A stretch of 64,000 nucleotides of DNA, from positions 124,001-188,000 of the forward strand of contig JAPQWV010000649.1 of assembly GCA_027422505.1 (NCBI GenBank). Direction: 5' to 3'. This document shows, in pieces, positions 39,493 through 53,025 of this stretch. This DNA is from Craterostigma plantagineum. Its lineage: Eukaryota; Streptophyta; Magnoliopsida; Lamiales; Linderniaceae. The notes beneath the pieces were generated by a model, which was not told where the DNA came from, ran no database searches, and saw only the letters and a program-made list of their open reading frames with translations. The translations under genes and the position numbers were made by a program. Position 1 is the first letter of the stretch. Each line of letters begins with the position of its first letter.

Positions 39493-42400
39493 ACAAAGAA
39501 AGAAGATAAAACTGAACAACGAAGAAACGAAGAAGACGAAGTCGAGCTAAAGGAAATTTGGGCAAGCTCACCACCATCAAACCATCAAAACGAAATTGGG
39601 GAAGTGAGGTAGGTTGATTCACACCTACAACACTTAAATATTTCTTGAAAATGTTCGAAACTTGGGTGCTAATACTGCAAGTTCGAAAATGATGGATTTC
39701 TTGGTACTAGGTGACTTTGGTAATTATTATTTGAGGTTATGTGTTTCGTTGAACCTAAATTATGAGTTTGGAGTGAATATCCATGCTTGTATGCTTAGGG
39801 TATTTATGCGAGGGGCATTGAAAGGTGAAGAGAAATTTTAAAAAAATAGAGTTTGTTCGTAGTTAGTGAGATTTCGACCATGTTGTTGTTTGCTAGGTGT
39901 CTAACCTTGTATTTGTTGGTATTGATTATTGGGTATTACGTGTTTTCGTCCCAAACCCCATATATGGATCTTTTATAGGGGTAAACATGATCATATGCTT
40001 AGGACTGGAATTAGAAAATTCTAAGTGAAGTATTGAAGATTGGGGGTATTGAATGCTTAGGGTTTTGAGTGTTACGAGTGGAAATAGGATTTTTCTTGTA
40101 AAGTGTAGGACCTTAGTCTAACGGGTTGGGATAGTTCACGAATCGGGAGATGATTCTTGGGTCGTAAAGTAGTTAGGCGGGTTAGAAACTTTCGCAAATT
40201 GGGGGACTCATCGGGTTAATAGAATTTATTTGTGGGTTAGATTTGAGAGAGGGAATTAGATTTTGCGGGCTAGGGACGTTCACAAATCTTGAGATAGGGC
40301 GGGCTGAAATTAGTTCACGAGCCGAAGGCTTCGTGAAATGAGAGGCGTGCTCGGATCTCAAGGTAGTTCGCGGGCTAGGGGTTCTCGTGTTGTGAGATAG
40401 AATTGTTATTTCGCAGGTCAATACGGAGTTGGTACACAAGTTGTTTTCGGATGTTTAGTATTTAGGAAACTCGGATTTTTCATAATAAATCTTTACTTGT
40501 GGTTGTTGTCAAGTTAAGAATGTGAGTCTATTATTTCAGAAAGGATATGGTGTTTGTGAAGGTCTGATAAATGTTAGGGCGTACGATTTCTGGGTTTAGG
40601 ATATTCTTTGGTAATATAGGAAGATTTGAAGGTTTCGGATTTCGAGCGATTTTGAGGTTCTATCGGTTTTACTTTACGGGCCGTTTTATTTTGTAAGCTA
40701 TGCTTGAAATAGAATTTCGAACTAGTAGGAAAATCGGCCGAATGGGTTTAGGGTCGCGAAAGTGTTTCGCGGGCCCAAAGGGTTGTTTCGATGTGTGAGT
40801 AAAACATGTTTCGCGGGCCAAAATTTGAATTCTCGCGGGCTAGTCTTTCGCAGGCCGACTTGAAGGGTGATTCCTGTTAGAGGCGTCGCGGGCCAATTTC
40901 AGTTTCGCGGACCGATGGTCTTTCACGGGGTGATTCCTGTGAAGGGCATCGCGGGCCGATTTTAGGTTTCGCGGGCCGATTGACTTTCACAGGGTGATTC
41001 CTGTGAGAGAAATCGGCCGATTCGCGGGCTTAAATTGGGCTTCGTGCGTCCAGTCGGGCGACTCGCGAACTTAAGTTGGGCTTTGCGCGTCTAATCGGAC
41101 GATTATGCGAACGCGGCGAAAGTCCCGTGAATTCGAGCGTTGACCCGCAAGTGTTTCGGGTTGACCACCTTTTGAAAGTGGGATCGGGCGATTTAAGATT
41201 TGGGCCTTGACCGGAATTTGTGTGAGTTTGACCGACGATTTAAATTTTTGGGCTTTTGCCCTATTTTAGGCCCAATCATTTTGAATAAAATTATTTTCGG
41301 CCCAAATCAGTTTAATAAAATATTTTCGTATATTGACTAATATTTTCGGGTCAACCCATATTTTAAAATTTAAAGGTTATTTTGGGATTTAAAACCTTCG
41401 GCTTAGCTTGATATTTTAAGGGTTAGCTTGACTTAGCGAACTCTTTTCAAACAACTATCTTTCAAATAGCGTATTAAATATAATATGTTAGAAACTTGAG
41501 ACCGTAGCTAGTCAAGTAAGTTAGATAGTATACTGACATGATAATTCTGTGCCTAAGGTCGGGAGTAGGAATTTCGCTGGTCAGGTAGCAAGTAATCTAC
41601 GGATGACAGGTAAGTGAGAACTTCAACTACAACACATAAATGTATTATATGCCATTGATTTATGTGACTGTCTAAGTGTTTTTATGTGATATGAATTATT
41701 TGTGACATGTCAATGCATGGTTAGTAAAGTAATTTATTTTATCGCATGGCATTTTCATGTGCACGCACGTTTCATTTGGGGGATTCGAGGTGTGAGCGTG
41801 TACCGTGTCTATCGCCTGAGAGCGATGATATTTGCCGATATAGGCATCTGATGTCGACTCACAGTTGAGTCGGGGCTACTTCTATGGCACCATGACGGCG
41901 TGGTGCGTCGTCGGTTATATTATATAGATATTGGGCTGCGGCCCTGTTTATTTATTTGGGCAAATGCCCTGTTGGCGGTAGGGGGTGACCTGGAGGGTGC
42001 GACCTGAGGGAATAAGCAACACAGGGGGTAACCCTGATGTAGGCAACCTCGGCGTGGGCTACCAGCGTGAGCGACCGCCTGGCAGAGGGGACGACCTGGG
42101 AAACGGCGACCTAGGGGAAACGTGGTGCATCCTAGCGTAAGCCACCCGGCGTGGGTCGCTGTCATATTTATCCATATTGGATTTGAGCTCATTTATGGTG
42201 CATAGTAAGATTAGCCGAGGGCCCTGAGTGAAAGTAGTACGAGTATTAAACGCATTGGCGCGGATGCCTTTGCAGGGTTATTGGGCACTTGCATAGCATG
42301 CATCGTTCTTACTTACTGAGCTTTATAGCTCATTCCCTATATTTATGTGTTGTAGGTACGACAGAGTCGGACGTTGAGAAACGTCACGACTAAGGCAGAC

Positions 42401-42648
42401 TGACGGCGGTACTCCACGGTCTTTTGAGGGTAAGGCTGTACATGGATGACGACCTGTGGAGCGATTGTTAGGATGTTTTCTTTGTATAAATATTTTGAGG
42501 GCTTCGTCCTTGGTATGATTAGACAATGTAGATTTTGTTCGGTCGTAATATGTTTTATTTTAAGAAAAGTTTTTGAAATATGGGCTTTCCGCGGCTTACG
42601 TTGCGGAAATCCGCCGCTAATTAGTATTCGAAAGTGAGGGTCGCCTCA
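38939..42648 (+). repeat. Long LTR 2 (3710 bp)
   Basis: This is the middle LTR of the array. It shares the 20-unit GA run (39449-39488) and the other variants with LTR 3. One private difference noticed is a four-A run near 41365, where LTRs 1 and 3 have five. Confidence 0.95.
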
Positions 42649-42650
42649 GG

Positions 42651-42662
42651 TGGTATCAGAGC
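42651..42662 (+). promoter_or_regulatory. Primer-binding site of internal region 2
   Basis: This is the same TGGTATCAGAGC site, two bases after LTR 2. Its presence after the middle LTR shows that LTR 2 also sits in a correct 5' LTR context. Confidence 0.9.
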
Positions 42663-42808
42663 TTAGGATATAGGTTCTGTAGACTGTCCATGTACGGCCG
42701 CTCAAAAGCGTGGAGGATCAGCCTTGCCTGTAAGCTTTACGTTTGATATGATTATGTGTTTATAATAATGTGCCTATTTGCTTGACTAATTGTAGATATA
42801 GCGAGAAA

Positions 42809-43402
42809 ATGACAAACGAACATAGGGAATGCACTGGCGAGTCAAGTCGTGGGGTTGCACCTAAGTCCCCTACGAACGAACGAGACTCAACACTTTTATA
42901 CCTTACCAAAATGATCCAACAACAATCGGATCAGATTACTGAGCTTAAGGATCAAGTCGGTGAACTCAAAGACCTGATCTATAAACTCATTGGTACTACC
43001 AACCCTAACCCTACTAATAAAGAGGACAAAATTTGCCAAGGTCAGAAAGGTAAGAGAAAAGCAGAACATAGGCTAAACCAAGCGGTAAACAGGAAACATC
43101 TATTCCTTGAGAACCCTGACAATGTTCAAACCACTCCCCAAATTCACGCTCCAAATCTCAAAGCTCAATGCCAACAATGCGGGCGTCGCCACATGGGTAT
43201 CTGTTATGGCCTAGGACCTAGACTCAATCCCAATCCTCAATGCTCTCGATGTGGAGGAAGCCACTTCGCTAGAAATTGTCGGACGCACATCCCTTTAGAA
43301 CCAGATCAAACATCGGCACAACCCTCCCCAACCCCTGCACGGATATTCAACTTAAACCTGGACGAAACAGAAATCCTTCGCACGGAAATAACGGGTACGT
43401 AA
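42809..43402 (+). CDS. Gag-like zinc-knuckle protein of the long-LTR element, copy 2
   Basis: This frame encodes the same residues as copy 1 in the second internal region, with the same start and stop context. The identity of the two frames reflects recent duplication and does not itself prove selection. Confidence 0.7.
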   Translation: MTNEHRECTGESSRGVAPKSPTNERDSTLLYLTKMIQQQSDQITELKDQVGELKDLIYKLIGTTNPNPTNKEDKICQGQKGKRKAEHRLNQAVNRKHLFLENPDNVQTTPQIHAPNLKAQCQQCGRRHMGICYGLGPRLNPNPQCSRCGGSHFARNCRTHIPLEPDQTSAQPSPTPARIFNLNLDETEILRTEITGT

Positions 43403-45437
43403 ATAGTTTATGGTTATTTACGATCTAATGGTGAGCTTACAAAATTAAGCCACACATTTAAATACGTGACCATATTGTGTGCTGAAGGTGGAAATACCTT
43501 CTAACCTTTCGAGTATAATAAGGTATTAACCTTCCAAATGGAGGTCCAACACAAAATAATCAAGTGTTGGAAAAATACCCCATTATTAGTTAGGATAGCA
43601 GCTTGAGTATCGATCTGGACCGTAATCTTGAATGGTAAGCTTTCAAAACATGAGGGCGTATCTGATCTTCCTAGGAAATATCGTAGGCTTCAACTACCCT
43701 AGAGGAGAAATATCCGTCTTACGGGTAAAACCAGCCAAAATTAATTTTCCACATTTATGATCTAAAGATTCGGTAACTTCTGAGGACAAGTTACGAATCT
43801 TTTCTCGCGTATGTGATTAGACGGAGGGATTACCTCACCCTTAACCAAAACTGTGCAGATAGCTAATAAAAGTACCGATGTACTTCCCGATAATATTCCG
43901 AGATTTCTCCTTGATCTATTTACGATCAAAGGCATGTTCCTTCTCCATTACATATTCTTCTTCCTGGAATATCAAGATGAAGCTACACTCCACTTCTTCC
44001 ATCACAGCGATTTTAAACCCAGTAACACCTGAGTATAACCTTATGCTCTAATCTTTCTGCTCATCCTGAGAGACATCCATGTTCAGTAACAGAGTAGCGC
44101 AGTAGAAGCATGGTGAGTGCTCATGTTTCCCTATCATTGCCTGAACAAAAAAAAAATGCAACTAACCTTATTACTTATTAGCTCAACCTCAAGGCACTAC
44201 AGATTCGACCGGTGTAAGTGATCGTTGTACCTACCTTATGAGGAATCAACCATTTGAATAGGAGGGCGACATGAAGGATCCTATAATAACCTTTATACTC
44301 ATGCTTCTCTATTTTCTATCTCGACGGGATGCTTTCTTTCTTGAACTCCGATCACTGCCTCAACATTTCTTCGCAGATTTCTGGAGATAGGAATCTGGTG
44401 ATCCCTTTAAAGGGGGAGTAAGAAATAGATTATTCGTAGGCGCTCTTCATGTTGAAATTTAAGTAGGGTAAACCATGACCCAGTCATCGATAGAAAGTTT
44501 CTTTTCTAACAGATCGTAACTTAGGGATTATTATAAGGAGAAAAGATATGTAGTGTTTATGTATCCTAGCAAAAGGCCGCCATCATCATCTTCAATAAGT
44601 GAGCAAAGGATAATCACCCGTTGTTGATGGTGGTGTTATGAACTGACGTAAGAAGCAAAAGAACAATAGGTCGATTATGCCCTAGTACACGCAAAATAGG
44701 ACTACTGTTAAGGTTTAGGATATACCCTGCACTTAGCCTTTTAGAAGCTTACAGAAATCTTAGATGGGACCTTGCATGCCGGGAAAGCGACAGTGGTATA
44801 ATAAATCATAGCAGAGATATTGTTTTGCCGATGCAACTTAACTTATGATGATCCTACCGCTTTTGAACTTCTACACTTGCTATTTGTTTTTCATCCGAGA
44901 TTCATTTGAAATTGAATCAATAGAGACTCCAGAAATAGGAATTTCTTACTGCGATGACTACCACAATGAGTTCTTAGACCATAAGAAATTTGTGCAAGAA
45001 TCTTACTCACCTTGGATGATCTCTAGAGTTTACCTGACTCGAACAAGATCTGTAAGACTAGTGGTGACCCAAATTTCGCGCTTGATCTCGAATTCTCTAT
45101 CCTATTTTCCTCTGTCTACGAAGGTTGTTTCAAATTTTCTATTGCATCTCTATCGCTAGGAAAGGATAACTTTCAATCTGAGATCATCACCCCAAGTAGA
45201 AAAATTATCAAAAACTTCGATCCTCTGTCCTCAAATTAGAATTACAGAACTCGAAAGAATGGTTCTATTTTCATAAGAGTTCGTTCTTTTCAAATTCATC
45301 CAGTAAGGATTCTTCTAAGAACTATTAAGTAATTATCTTTCACCTAACCAAGCCAACTCACTCCCCTACCGATTGTTACCCGGAATTGTTCCAATGGGCG
45401 GAATTTCGGGGGCGAAATTCTTTTAAGGAGGGGTGGA

Positions 45438-45944
45438 TGTAATACCCGTAAATTTCAAATACGGGATTTCGAATGAAGTTAGTATTGTAAATGTTTGAAT
45501 TAACGAACTTATTACCCGAACGGGTCCAATAGGAGCAAGATATTCGGCTCAATAAAAGAGATTCAATAAAGAAATTAAATAAATAATTTAGACCAAACTA
45601 CTATAGAGCCCAAGTCGAATCTAATGATGACCCAAAGTGATATATTACCCAGGCAGATTAAACCAAATTAATGAGAATCAAATAAATATTTGATGCCAAC
45701 CAAGTAAATTTAAAAAGCCCAAGTCAATTTATTGGTTGGGTCCAAAATAATATATTACTTAAACTAAAGTGGTCCAAGCTAGTGTGAACTTGATATAAAA
45801 GGTTTCCAAGGCCCAAATAGATTGGTACTTTGGCCCAAAGGAATTATAAGATAAATATCACTTTTATTAATCACTAGGAGACGTGCACACCATACTCTTC
45901 CTTGCCACTTAGTACAAAAATAATTATTATGGGTCAAAGATAGA

Positions 45945-45991
<47 letters not shown>

Positions 45992-48900
45992 ACAAAGAAA
46001 GAAGATAAAACTGAACAACGAAGAAACGAAGAAGACGAAGTCGAGCTAAAGGAAATTTGGGCAAGCTCACCACCATCAAACCATCAAAACGAAATTGGGG
46101 AAGTGAGGTAGGTTGATTCACACCTACAACACTTAAATATTTCTTGAAAATGTTCGAAACTTGGGTGCTAATACTGCAAGTTCGAAAATGATGGATTTCT
46201 TGGTACTAGGTGACTTTGGTAATTATTATTTGAGGTTATGTGTTTCGTTGAACCTAAATTATGAGTTTGGAGTGAATATCCATGCTTGTATGCTTAGGGT
46301 ATTTATGCGAGGGGCATTGAAAGGTGAAGAGAAATTTTAAAAAAATAGAGTTTGTTCGTAGTTAGTGAGATTTCGACCATGTTGTTGTTTGCTAGGTGTC
46401 TAACCTTGTATTTGTTGGTATTGATTATTGGGTATTACGTGTTTTCGTCCCAAACCCCATATATGGATCTTTTATAGGGGTAAACATGATCATATGCTTA
46501 GGACTGGAATTAGAAAATTCTAAGTGAAGTATTGAAGATTGGGGGTATTGAATGCTTAGGGTTTTGAGTGTTACGAGTGGAAATAGGATTTTTCTTGTAA
46601 AGTGTAGGACCTTAGTCTAACGGGTTGGGATAGTTCACGAATCGGGAGATGATTCTTGGGTCGTAAAGTAGTTAGGCGGGTTAGAAACTTTCGCAAATTG
46701 GGGGACTCATCGGGTTAATAGAATTTATTTGTGGGTTAGATTTGAGAGAGGGAATTAGATTTTGCGGGCTAGGGACGTTCACAAATCTTGAGATAGGGCG
46801 GGCTGAAATTAGTTCACGAGCCGAAGGCTTCGTGAAATGAGAGGCGTGCTCGGATCTCAAGGTAGTTCGCGGGCTAGGGGTTCTCGTGTTGTGAGATAGA
46901 ATTGTTATTTCGCAGGTCAATACGGAGTTGGTACACAAGTTGTTTTCGGATGTTTAGTATTTAGGAAACTCGGATTTTTCATAATAAATCTTTACTTGTG
47001 GTTGTTGTCAAGTTAAGAATGTGAGTCTATTATTTCAGAAAGGATATGGTGTTTGTGAAGGTCTGATAAATGTTAGGGCGTACGATTTCTGGGTTTAGGA
47101 TATTCTTTGGTAATATAGGAAGATTTGAAGGTTTCGGATTTCGAGCGATTTTGAGGTTCTATCGGTTTTACTTTACGGGCCGTTTTATTTTGTAAGCTAT
47201 GCTTGAAATAGAATTTCGAACTAGTAGGAAAATCGGCCGAATGGGTTTAGGGTCGCGAAAGTGTTTCGCGGGCCCAAAGGGTTGTTTCGATGTGTGAGTA
47301 AAACATGTTTCGCGGGCCAAAATTTGAATTCTCGCGGGCTAGTCTTTCGCAGGCCGACTTGAAGGGTGATTCCTGTTAGAGGCGTCGCGGGCCAATTTCA
47401 GTTTCGCGGACCGATGGTCTTTCACGGGGTGATTCCTGTGAAGGGCATCGCGGGCCGATTTTAGGTTTCGCGGGCCGATTGACTTTCACAGGGTGATTCC
47501 TGTGAGAGAAATCGGCCGATTCGCGGGCTTAAATTGGGCTTCGTGCGTCCAGTCGGGCGACTCGCGAACTTAAGTTGGGCTTTGCGCGTCTAATCGGACG
47601 ATTATGCGAACGCGGCGAAAGTCCCGTGAATTCGAGCGTTGACCCGCAAGTGTTTCGGGTTGACCACCTTTTGAAAGTGGGATCGGGCGATTTAAGATTT
47701 GGGCCTTGACCGGAATTTGTGTGAGTTTGACCGACGATTTAAATTTTTGGGCTTTTGCCCTATTTTAGGCCCAATCATTTTGAATAAAATTATTTTCGGC
47801 CAAAATCAGTTTAATAAAATATTTTCGTATATTGACTAATATTTTCGGGTCAACCCATATTTTAAAAATTTAAAGGTTATTTTGGGATTTAAAACCTTCG
47901 GCTTAGCTTGATATTTTAAGGGTTAGCTTGACTTAGCGAACTCTTTTCAAACAACTATCTTTCAAATAGCGTATTAAATATAATATGTTAGAAACTTGAG
48001 ACCGTAGCTAGTCAAGTAAGTTAGATAGTATACTGACATGATAATTCTGTGCCTAAGGTCGGGAGTAGGAATTTCGCTGGTCAGGTAGCAAGTAATCTAC
48101 GGATGACAGGTAAGTGAGAACTTCAACTACAACACATAAATGTATTATATGCCATTGATTTATGTGACTGTCTAAGTGTTTTTATGTGATATGAATTATT
48201 TGTGACATGTCAATGCATGGTTAGTAAAGTAATTTATTTTATCGCATGGCATTTTCATGTGCACGCACGTTTCATTTGGGGGATTCGAGGTGTGAGCGTG
48301 TACCGTGTCTATCGCCTGAGAGCGATGATATTTGCCGATATAGGCATCTGATGTCGACTCACAGTTGAGTCGGGGCTACTTCTATGGCACCATGACGGCG
48401 TGGTGCGTCGTCGGTTATATTATATAGATATTGGGCTGCGGCCCTGTTTATTTATTTGGGCAAATGCCCTGTTGGCGGTAGGGGGTGACCTGGAGGGTGC
48501 GACCTGAGGGAATAAGCAACACAGGGGGTAACCCTGATGTAGGCAACCTCGGCGTGGGCTACCAGCGTGAGCGACCGCCTGGCAGAGGGGACGACCTGGG
48601 AAACGGCGACCTAGGGGAAACGTGGTGCATCCTAGCGTAAGCCACCCGGCGTGGGTCGCTGTCATATTTATCCATATTGGATTTGAGCTCATTTATGGTG
48701 CATAGTAAGATTAGCCGAGGGCCCTGAGTGAAAGTAGTACGAGTATTAAACGCATTGGCGCGGATGCCTTTGCAGGGTTATTGGGCACTTGCATAGCATG
48801 CATCGTTCTTACTTACTGAGCTTTATAGCTCATTCCCTATATTTATGTGTTGTAGGTACGACAGAGTCGGACGTTGAGAAACGTCACGACTAAGGCAGAC

Positions 48901-49148
48901 TGACGGCGGTACTCCACGGTCTTTTGAGGGTAAGGCTGTACATGGATGACGACCTGTGGAGCGATTGTTAGGATGTTTTCTTTGTATAAATATTTTGAGG
49001 GCTTCGTCCTTGGTATGATTAGACAATGTAGATTTTGTTCGGTCGTAATATGTTTTATTTTAAGAAAAGTTTTTGAAATATGGGCTTTCCGCGGCTTACG
49101 TTGCGGAAATCCGCCGCTAATTAGTATTCGAAAGTGAGGGTCGCCTCA
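45438..49148 (+). repeat. Long LTR 3 (3711 bp)
   Basis: This is the last LTR; its end abuts the CTATC target duplication in Copia. The GA run is at 45948-45987. One private substitution noticed is CGGCCAAAAT at ~47802, where LTRs 1 and 2 have CGGCCCAAAT. Confidence 0.95.
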
Positions 49149-52100
49149 CTATCAACCTTCTATACTTAAAAGGATCAGACAAGAGCTCACCTTCAGCTTC
49201 AGTCAGTTTCTGTCCAGGGTTCATGGGTGTGCTGAGAGCCTTAGATTCCAAATAACCTGCATCATTGAGCAGTTGCAGTACATATTGTCTTTGAGACACA
49301 TAAATACCTCTTTCACTTCGAGCCACTTCTATTCCCAAGAAGTATTTTAGCTGCCCCAAGTCCTTGATCTTGAAGGTGCTGCTCAGAAAGTCCTTAACAG
49401 TAATTATTTCCTGCATAGAAGGCCCTCCTAGTATAATATCATCTACATACACCAATAATACTACCAAGTTATCATCAGCTCCTTTAACAAAAAGTGTATG
49501 ATCGGATTGAGCTTGGGTGAATCCAAAAGCTTTAATAGACTCGGAGAACTTTCTATTCCACTGCCTAGATGGCTGTTTTAGGCCATAGAGAGATTTTTGT
49601 AATTTACACACTAGCCTACCTGAACTAGGGCATTGAGGATCACCAGTTTGCTGTTGTTTATGAGCTGGTGTCCCTGAACTAAAACACTGGTGACTATCAT
49701 AAAATCCTAGGGGTAAGTCCATATAGACCTCTTCATCGAGGTCTCCATTTAGGAAGGCGTTATTGACATCTAACTGCTCTAAATTCCAACCTAGTTTGGC
49801 AGCTAAGGTGAGCAGAATCTTAACAGTGTTAGGTTTAGCAACAGGAGCAAATGTTTCTATGTAATCTACCCCCTCCCTTTGATCGTACCCTTTTGCAACT
49901 AGACGTGCCTTATACTTTTCTACCTCACCACATGAGTTAAGCTTTACCTTATACACCCATCTACAGCCTATAGCCTTCTTTCCTTCAGGCAGGGGCATGA
50001 CAGTCCAAGTGTTATTGGATTCTAAGGCTTTAAATTCCTCCACCATAGCATCCACCCATTGTTTAGACTTCGAGGCCTGGGTAAAATTCCTAGGTTCATG
50101 TATTAGTGACAGTTTGCATACATAATTCTGGTAAAGATCTGAGAGATTCCTATAAGATATAACCTTGGAAATAGGGTACAAAACCTTTGTTTCAAGTAGC
50201 CTATTGCAGTGATAATCTGTCAAATAGGAAGGTCTCTTAAGTTGTCTTCTGGGCCTACTGTTATTAGGCTGGGCAGTCTGTGAACCCCCTGAGTTCTGTT
50301 CACTGTCATCAGCTGGTGCTGCATCAGGCAGGGTCTGAGGTGTAATTTCTGGATGAATGTCCCCTGCTGCAGGGGTCTGAGCCTCTTTTTGATCAGGCTG
50401 GTACTCATCTGCACAAGGTCTGGGAAAGACATGTCTAGAGAATGGATCATCAGATAAATCAGCAGTGCATTGTCTTCTAAAGGGAAGTTCATCTTCCTTA
50501 AACTGAACATCTCTAGACACAAACACCTCCCTAGTTTCTAGATCAAGGACCCTATAACCTTTCATGCCATTTGGATATCCTAAAAATACACATTCCCTAC
50601 TTCTTTTATCAAACTTCCTTCTATGGGCTGCCAATGTAGAGCAGAAGCAAAGTGAGCCAAAAACTCTAAGTGAGCTGTAGTCAACCTGTTTGTGATAAAG
50701 CAATTGGTATGGGCTGGAGTTTCCTAACAAGACTGATGGTGTTCTATTGATCAAATAGGCAGCCGTAAGGATACACTCGGACCAATACTCAATTGGTACT
50801 GCAGACTCAAATAGAAGAGACCTAGCTACATTCAACAAATGTTGATGCTTTCGCTCTACGACAGAGTTTTGTTGGGGCGTTTGTACGCAAGACAAATGGT
50901 GTATGATGCCATTCTTTCTAAAAAGTTCAACTAGATTGAACTCTTTTGCATTGTCAGTTCTAATAGTTTTGACCTTACTCTTAAATTGGGTACCAACTAT
51001 GGCTAAGAAGAAAGTGAGCACCGAGAGTACTTCTGACTTGTATCTTATCATGAAGACCCATGTAAACCGTGTATGATCATCAACAATTGTAATAAAATAT
51101 TGATGTCCCTTATGTGAAGGTACATGGAAGGGTCCCCAAACATCGCAATGGACCAAATCAAAAGCTGAACAAGCAAATCTGCCATTGTGAGGAAATGGTG
51201 TCCTTCTTTGCTTTGCAAGGGGGCAAATTTTACAGAAATCTGTCTTAACATTGTGCTTATGTTTCAGAGTAGGCTTTAGTATATCTAGTACTCTAGCAGA
51301 TGGATGTCCTAGCCTACTGTGCCATATATCTAAAGACACCTTATTTAAACAGACATAACCATTCTTATTCTCACTAGCTGTCACAGTATCAGATTCTACT
51401 TCTAACACATAAAGTCCTCCAGCTTCCCTACCCTTGCCAATCATCCCTTGGGAAGGATCCTGCATTATAAAGCTGTCAGCCTCAAAGATAAACCTGCAAT
51501 TGTTAGTTTTGGCCAAAGAACTGACTGACACAAGGTTGAAATGAAACTGAGGTACATACAATACCTCTGTCAGTGTAATATACTCATTTAGGAAAACAGT
51601 ACCAGCCTTATTGACCCTAATTACTGACTGATCTGGCAGGATAACACTTGACTCTACTACTTCATGCAAGTCATGCAATAGATGATGATTTCCAGAAACA
51701 TGTCTAGTAGCTCCAGAGTCAAATATCCAGATATTGCATTGCATAAACCTAGGCTCCTTTAAAGATAAGCAGATACCTGGTTCCTTTTCACAGTGTTGCA
51801 CCAGTTCTGCATCTTGTTGGGGCATGGTGGCCATGGATTGGTTGATCAGCATCTGGAGGCTCTGTAACTGCTGAGGGGTCACCTGTACTTGGACCATACT
51901 CCCTGCATTATGACCTGTGCCGAGATGTGCTGAACTTGCTGTTTGTTCTGACCTTCTGGATTGCTCCAGTGTCAACATATTGGTCCTCACTCCCTTAAAC
52001 TTCGAGGTCTGCCTAAAATTGGGTGGAAAACCATGAAGCTGATAACAGCTATCAATGGTGTGGCCTCTCTTGTGGCAGTGTGTGCAGAGAGGCTTCAAGC

Positions 52101-52941
52101 CTTCCTTCTTTTGTGGGTTGAATCCCCTTTTGAGCTGTTCAGCGTCCCTCATAACTGCCATCATGGCCATGTTGTCATTGGGATCCTCATTTCCTCTTGT
52201 ACTACCCGAGAGCATGGATCTTTGTCTCCCTTCTTGAACCAGCAGGGCAAAGACTTTATTAATGCTGGGCAGAGGTTCCATCAACAATATTTGCCCTCTC
52301 GTCTGTGCATAGCTGTCATTCAGACCCATTAGGAAGGTCAAGATATACTCTTCATCATGAAATGCCTTGACCTCTGCTATTCCCGGGCAATTGCATCTGA
52401 TCCTTGGTCTGTAGTTAGCCAGTTCGTCCCACAAGGCCTTCAATCTGGTAAAATAGGCCGAAATGCTGGAAGATCCTTGGGTGAGGTTTATCAGGTCTTT
52501 CTTCAGCTGAAATATCCTAGGCCTGTTACTTTGTCCAAACCGCTCTTCAAGATCGAGCCAAACCTCCCTAGCAGTTGAGTTATACAGTATGCTAGCAGAT
52601 ATGTCCTTGGTCACCGAATTGATTATCCAAGATATAATCACATTGTTGTTTCTTTTCCAAATCGCCTGTTGGTTCTTGACTTCCAGGGTCTGTGGATTTC
52701 CTGCTGGCGGAGCAAGATCCCCATTGATAAAACCCTCCTTGTTCCTACCGATTAGTGCAATCATCATTGCACGGCTCCATGTGGCGTAATTATCTCCGTT
52801 AAGAGGCTCGTGTACCAAGAGCTGACCTGAGTTGTCATTGGCTCCAAGATAGTAAGGGTCATTCACCCCCAGGCCCGTGGCAGTCGGCTGATTCGGAGGA
52901 TTCCCCGAGCCCGGTGGATTCTGTGGAACTTCTTCAGCCAT
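49149..52941 (-). pseudogene. Copia Gag-Pol polyprotein, first 85% (Gag, PR, IN, RT), broken by insertion
   Basis: The frame opens at ATG 52941 and is uninterrupted for ~1264 codons until the long-LTR element cuts it after YRRLI. In order it carries a Copia-type Gag (PLNGDNYATWSRAMMIAL), a CX2CX4HX4C zinc knuckle (C286, C289, H294, C299), the protease active site DSG at ~408-410, the integrase zinc-binding region (HSRLGHPS, CKIC), integrase catalytic D600, D663 and E696, and reverse transcriptase with YVDD near residue 1165. The frame then runs 10 codons into the inserted LTR and stops at 49117. The product would lack RNase H and could not support transposition. Gag-Pol is one frame, as usual for Copia. 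Confidence 0.95.
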
Positions 52942-53013
52942 AGTGCGAGTGATTTAGAGAAAAAAGAAAAAAAAACAACTGAGAAATTGATGAATGCGCA
53001 GCTTAGAATCGCT

Positions 53014-53025
53014 TCTCTGATACCA
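53014..53025 (-). promoter_or_regulatory. Copia primer-binding site (initiator tRNA-Met)
   Basis: On the minus strand the sequence TGGTATCAGAGA abuts the 5' LTR. It matches the standard plant Copia primer site complementary to the 3' end of initiator tRNA-Met and would prime minus-strand DNA synthesis. Confidence 0.9.

Larger units (their letters stand above)
32433..49148 (+). mobile_element. Non-autonomous long-LTR retrotransposon in a 3-LTR/2-internal tandem array
   Basis: The 16.7-kb insert in Copia has the order LTR (32433-36149), internal (36150-38938), LTR (38939-42648), internal (42649-45437), LTR (45438-49148). LTRs start TGTAATACCC and end GTCGCCTCA. A single CTATC duplication flanks the whole array (32428-32432 and 49149-49153), so it began as one insertion. 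Each internal region starts with a tRNA-Met primer site and ends with AAGGAGGGGTGGA, a polypurine tract. The only recognisable coding sequence is a short Gag-like frame; no protease, RT or integrase is seen. The LTR start, primer site and Gag style suggest a Gypsy chromovirus (Tekay/Del-like) derivative of the LARD type; this classification is inferred. Confidence 0.92.
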
